Shown: in pieces, positions 61,416 through 64,000 of the stretch
Position numbering within the stretch: the stretch's first letter is position 1
How the letters are laid out: every line of letters begins with the position of its first letter
Origin: Pontibacter fetidus
Lineage (GTDB): Bacteria > Bacteroidota > Bacteroidia > Cytophagales > Hymenobacteraceae
Direction: 5' to 3'
DNA length: 64,000 nucleotides
Assembly (NCBI RefSeq): GCF_010119545.1
Contig: NZ_JAAEAA010000006.1
Span: 124,001-188,000, forward strand
The notes under the pieces: model-generated
The model's database searches: none
What the model was told of the DNA's origin: nothing
The model's input: the letters and a program-made list of their open reading frames with translations, nothing else
Program-made: the position numbers and the translations under genes

Positions 61416-62072
61416 ATGGAGTTTATTCAATACCTGATTGATTTTGTGTTGCATATAGACCAACACCTGGTAGAGTTGGTTCATGAATATCGAAACTGGA
61501 TTTACCTGATCCTGTTCCTGATCATATTTTGTGAAACCGGCCTGGTGGTAACTCCTTTTCTGCCAGGCGACTCGCTGCTGTTTGCGCTTGGTGCTATGGC
61601 TGCGGTGCCGGAGTATGGCCTTCACTTGTGGCTGCTGATGGGTTTGCTTTGCATTGCCGCTATTCTGGGCGACTCTTTTAACTACTATACAGGCACCAAG
61701 ATCGGGAACCGGATTTACCTGCGCGACTTCTGGTTTATGCGCCGCAAACACATAGACGAGACCCAGAAGTTTTATGAAAAGTATGGCGGCCGTACCATTA
61801 TTTATGCACGTTTTATGCCTATAGTGCGAACGTTTGCGCCCTTTGTAGCTGGTATCGGTAAAATGAACTACCGTCGATTCCTGTCTTATAACGTTATCGG
61901 GGCTGTCATCTGGATCGGCTTTTTTATGACAGTAGGCTATATTTTCGGGAACATCCCGGCCGTAAAAAGAAACTTTACGCTGCTTATACTTGGTATTATC
62001 GCCTTATCGCTTACACCGCCCATTATCGGTATCATAAAAAACTGGCTTAAGAACCGGAAAAAAGTAGCCTGA
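61416..62072 (+). CDS. DedA-family membrane protein, copy 1
   Basis: A 218-residue DedA/SNARE-associated-fold membrane protein. Family marks are FCETGLVVTPFLPGDSLLF (about residues 34-52), LGDSFNYYTG and the re-entrant loop YARFMPIVRTFAPFVAG (Arg-containing). DedA proteins move undecaprenyl or other phospholipids across the inner membrane and depend on the proton motive force. It is convergent with a second DedA gene at 62189. A terminator lies between. Confidence 0.93.
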   Translation: MEFIQYLIDFVLHIDQHLVELVHEYRNWIYLILFLIIFCETGLVVTPFLPGDSLLFALGAMAAVPEYGLHLWLLMGLLCIAAILGDSFNYYTGTKIGNRIYLRDFWFMRRKHIDETQKFYEKYGGRTIIYARFMPIVRTFAPFVAGIGKMNYRRFLSYNVIGAVIWIGFFMTVGYIFGNIPAVKRNFTLLILGIIALSLTPPIIGIIKNWLKNRKKVA

Positions 62073-62117
62073 TAAACTATAGTTTCAGGTAACTATAGTT
62101 ATGCACTTTATACATAT

Positions 62118-62157
62118 AAAAGCCGCTCCTGCCTATTGCTGGGAGCGGCTTCTTAAT
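62118..62157. terminator. Terminator between the convergent DedA genes
   Basis: AGCCGCTCC (62121-62129) pairs with GGAGCGGCT (62142-62150) before TCTTAATT. It stands between the two stops and can act from both sides. Confidence 0.8.
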
Positions 62158-62188
62158 TACTATCTGACTTGGTTTGCTGAACGTACAA

Positions 62189-62794
62189 TTAGTGTGCAGC
62201 GCTGTTCTTTTTACTTTTCCGGATCTGGTTAAAGACAGGTATAAGCGCCAGCACAATACTGATAGGCAGTATCCAGCCCAGGTAATCTTTTATAACCGGG
62301 AACTGGTTGCCCAAAAAGTAACCAGCCAGCACATACGTGCTCATATACAACACTCCGGCTATCACCGTCAGCGACATAAACGTAGGCAATTGCATGTTGG
62401 TAGTGCCTGAAAACACAGGGCCGAACGGGCGGATGATTGGCAGGTATTTACCAAATATAAGGGCTGCTTTACGGTGCTTTTCGAAATAATCGGCGGCCAT
62501 GTGCAGGTACTTCTTTTTAAAATACCAGGTATCCTCTTTCTCAAAAAGCTTGCTCCCGAATTTCCTGCCTATAAAATAACCCGACGTGTCGCCGGCTATA
62601 CCTGCCACAATCAGCACAATCAGCAACACAGGCACAGCTACAGAGAGCGTACCTGTACTTACAAGTAGGCCGGCTGTAAATACCAGCGTTTCACCGCCAG
62701 GCACTACCAACCCAACAAGCAAGCCGGTCTCAGCAAATACCAGTAAGGTAATAATAAGAAAACCACCCCATTCAATTATGCTCGTAGTATCCAT
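62189..62794 (-). CDS. DedA-family membrane protein, copy 2
   Basis: A 201-residue DedA protein with FAETGLLVGLVVPGGETLVF (about residues 20-39), AGDTSGYFIGRKFG and FGKYLPIIRPFGPVFSG. The acidic and Arg residues of the transport site are kept. It is only distantly related to copy 1, so this is not a recent duplication. It faces copy 1 and ends beyond the shared terminator. Confidence 0.93.
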   Translation of the reverse strand: MDTTSIIEWGGFLIITLLVFAETGLLVGLVVPGGETLVFTAGLLVSTGTLSVAVPVLLIVLIVAGIAGDTSGYFIGRKFGSKLFEKEDTWYFKKKYLHMAADYFEKHRKAALIFGKYLPIIRPFGPVFSGTTNMQLPTFMSLTVIAGVLYMSTYVLAGYFLGNQFPVIKDYLGWILPISIVLALIPVFNQIRKSKKNSAAH

Positions 62795-63094
62795 TCATCT
62801 CATTTATGTAAAACTCTAAGCATTAACCTCAACTCTATTTCTTTTGTTACGCGCTTGCATTTTTTCTACCCTACAGTTATAGTTTAAACCGGATAAGTAC
62901 AGCAGTAATTGGTAAACGGTGATCTATTTATGGTTTTTTGATGAGTTGTTACCAGGCCTGTTACGTATGTAGATGAATAGTACACCGTTAGATTTAAACC
63001 TCGCACAAGACGCCGCCAGGTACCGGAGTACCCTGAATTACTCTGGTTGCTGCTATACTTATAATTTCTAGAAATGACCTAATGTAAGGTAACT
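62795..63094. other. Intergenic region without recognised features
   Basis: About 300 bases between two divergent starts, AT-rich, with no repeat element or RNA gene that I can see. Confidence 0.5.
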
Positions 63095-63967
63095 ATGAAG
63101 AACATACTACACTTTTGGCTTAGCCTGGTGCTTTGTATTTTTATGTTCGGCCAGCCCGCACAGGCACAACAACAAGACTCCCTAAAAAAATACCAGACTC
63201 CCCGCCCCGATTCGCTCAGAGTACCTTTTTACAAATCAAAACTTTTCAGAGCTACTATTATTCCTGCTATACTTATTGGCTACGGCGTTAGCACGGTTCG
63301 GGACAACGGCATTTACTCCAGTTACGATGCCCGGGAAGACATACTGGAAAGGTATCCCAATTTCGATACCTGGCTTGATAACCCCTTATTGATTGCGCCT
63401 TACGTAGAATTAGCTATTGTAAACCTGGCTCAGGTACGGTCTAACAACGACCTGATAAACACGGCACTTGTTACCCTGAAAGCCGAAGCAGTAATGGCAG
63501 TTATGGTGTTCGGGCTGAAAGAAATTACCAATCTGGAACGGCCCAACGGGGAGGACAACAAGGCCATGCCATCGGGGCATACAGCACAGGCTTTCCTGGC
63601 GGCTTCTATCGTTCATACCGAGCTCAGGCACCATAGCCAATGGTATGGAGTTGGAGCCTATGGTATTGCCGCCAGCGTGGCTGCCATCCGGATGCTGAAA
63701 AACAAACACTGGCAATCGGATGTATTTGTAGGCGCAGGCGTGGGTATCCTGTCTTCGCATTTGTCTTATCTGTCGCACCGTAACCGTTGGGGTCGCAAAC
63801 CATTTACCCTTATTCCAACTTATAATTCCTACGCACCGGGCATGGCGCTTTTCATTAACCTCGATGAGCTCAGCAAACCCAAAAAACTGCCTGTAACCCA
63901 ACCCCCTACACAAAACCCCAGCAACCTGTTTTATAAAGATAAAACCTATAGTATAGCGGGCTATTAA
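63095..63967 (+). CDS. PAP2-family phosphatase, exported
   Basis: A 290-residue phosphatase with a signal peptide (FWLSLVLCIFMFGQPAQA). The PAP2 catalytic blocks are KEITNLERPN (the KxxxxxxRP motif, about residues 147-156), PSGH (about 164-167) and the third block RMLKNKHWQSDVFVG with its His and Asp. It would remove phosphate from lipids such as phosphatidic acid or undecaprenyl pyrophosphate, outside the inner membrane. The gene ends 30 bases before the window does. Confidence 0.9.
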   Translation: MKNILHFWLSLVLCIFMFGQPAQAQQQDSLKKYQTPRPDSLRVPFYKSKLFRATIIPAILIGYGVSTVRDNGIYSSYDAREDILERYPNFDTWLDNPLLIAPYVELAIVNLAQVRSNNDLINTALVTLKAEAVMAVMVFGLKEITNLERPNGEDNKAMPSGHTAQAFLAASIVHTELRHHSQWYGVGAYGIAASVAAIRMLKNKHWQSDVFVGAGVGILSSHLSYLSHRNRWGRKPFTLIPTYNSYAPGMALFINLDELSKPKKLPVTQPPTQNPSNLFYKDKTYSIAGY

Positions 63968-64000
63968 AAGAGCAACCTTACTGCTGATAGATAAAACATT

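Noticed and set aside
63410..63913. 167-residue frame antisense to the PAP2 gene
   Set aside because: It is a long shadow of a clear, conserved gene on the other strand.

Overview
The window looks like a chromosomal segment of a Bacteroidota bacterium, most likely Cytophagales/Hymenobacteraceae (Pontibacter-like; an inference). The reasons are the gliding-type genes gldC and gldA-gldF-gldG, promoters of the TAnnTTTG type (clearest before the tRNA-Glu gene), many Bacteroidota-type proteins (DUF2027-Smr, an N-terminal-domain homologue of RluA-like proteins, an RskA-type anti-sigma factor) and repeat-rich intergenic DNA. The octamer CTATAGTT and its complement occur about 85 times by eye, in genes and between them, where about three are expected by chance.

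Layout. 1-14.9 kb is mostly housekeeping: gldC, a secreted nuclease-like lipoprotein, dnaN, gldA-gldF-gldG, two SDR oxidoreductases, an MlaE/MlaF lipid transporter, a CNT nucleoside transporter with a frameshifted C-terminus, and etfB-etfA with a DUF151 nuclease. 14.9-18.7 kb is a defence-like patch: a GxxExxY nuclease-fold gene enclosed by a 45-bp near-perfect inverted repeat, then a single-chain Eco57I-type restriction-modification enzyme whose specificity region is AT-rich. 18.7-29.2 kb carries pyruvate carboxylase, a DUF2027-Smr protein, RNase P RNA with a palindromic repeat in it, a SIMPL protein and tRNA-Glu.

29.2-34.2 kb looks like a decayed island at the 3' end of tRNA-Glu. It holds a serine-recombinase tail antisense to the tRNA, a truncated Crp gene, an internally deleted FMN-reductase copy, an MFS exporter and an M20 amidohydrolase, and ends at a second copy of the tRNA 3' flank. 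34.7-48.2 kb has an MreB paralogue, an intact FMN reductase, TRIC and Ca2+/H+ membrane proteins, a gamma-glutamyltransferase, a TatA / two ferritin-like / ECF sigma / anti-sigma cluster, and a pirin / esterase / DODA-type dioxygenase / Crp cluster.

The most interesting part is 49.0-59.6 kb. Seven genes on the minus strand encode a surface lipoprotein with a vWA-like motif, a small membrane protein, a tubulin/FtsZ-like protein, a 1154-residue protein with an actin/Hsp70-type ATPase domain, a membrane-anchored Gln/Arg-rich protein, a MotA/TolQ/ExbB-like channel with a long coiled-coil tail, and a MotB/OmpA-like partner. Together they suggest an envelope-spanning, ion-driven machine coupled to two cytoskeletal-type NTPases. 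I do not recognise it as a named system. The window ends with a lone RluA-type N-terminal domain, two convergent DedA proteins and a PAP2 phosphatase.
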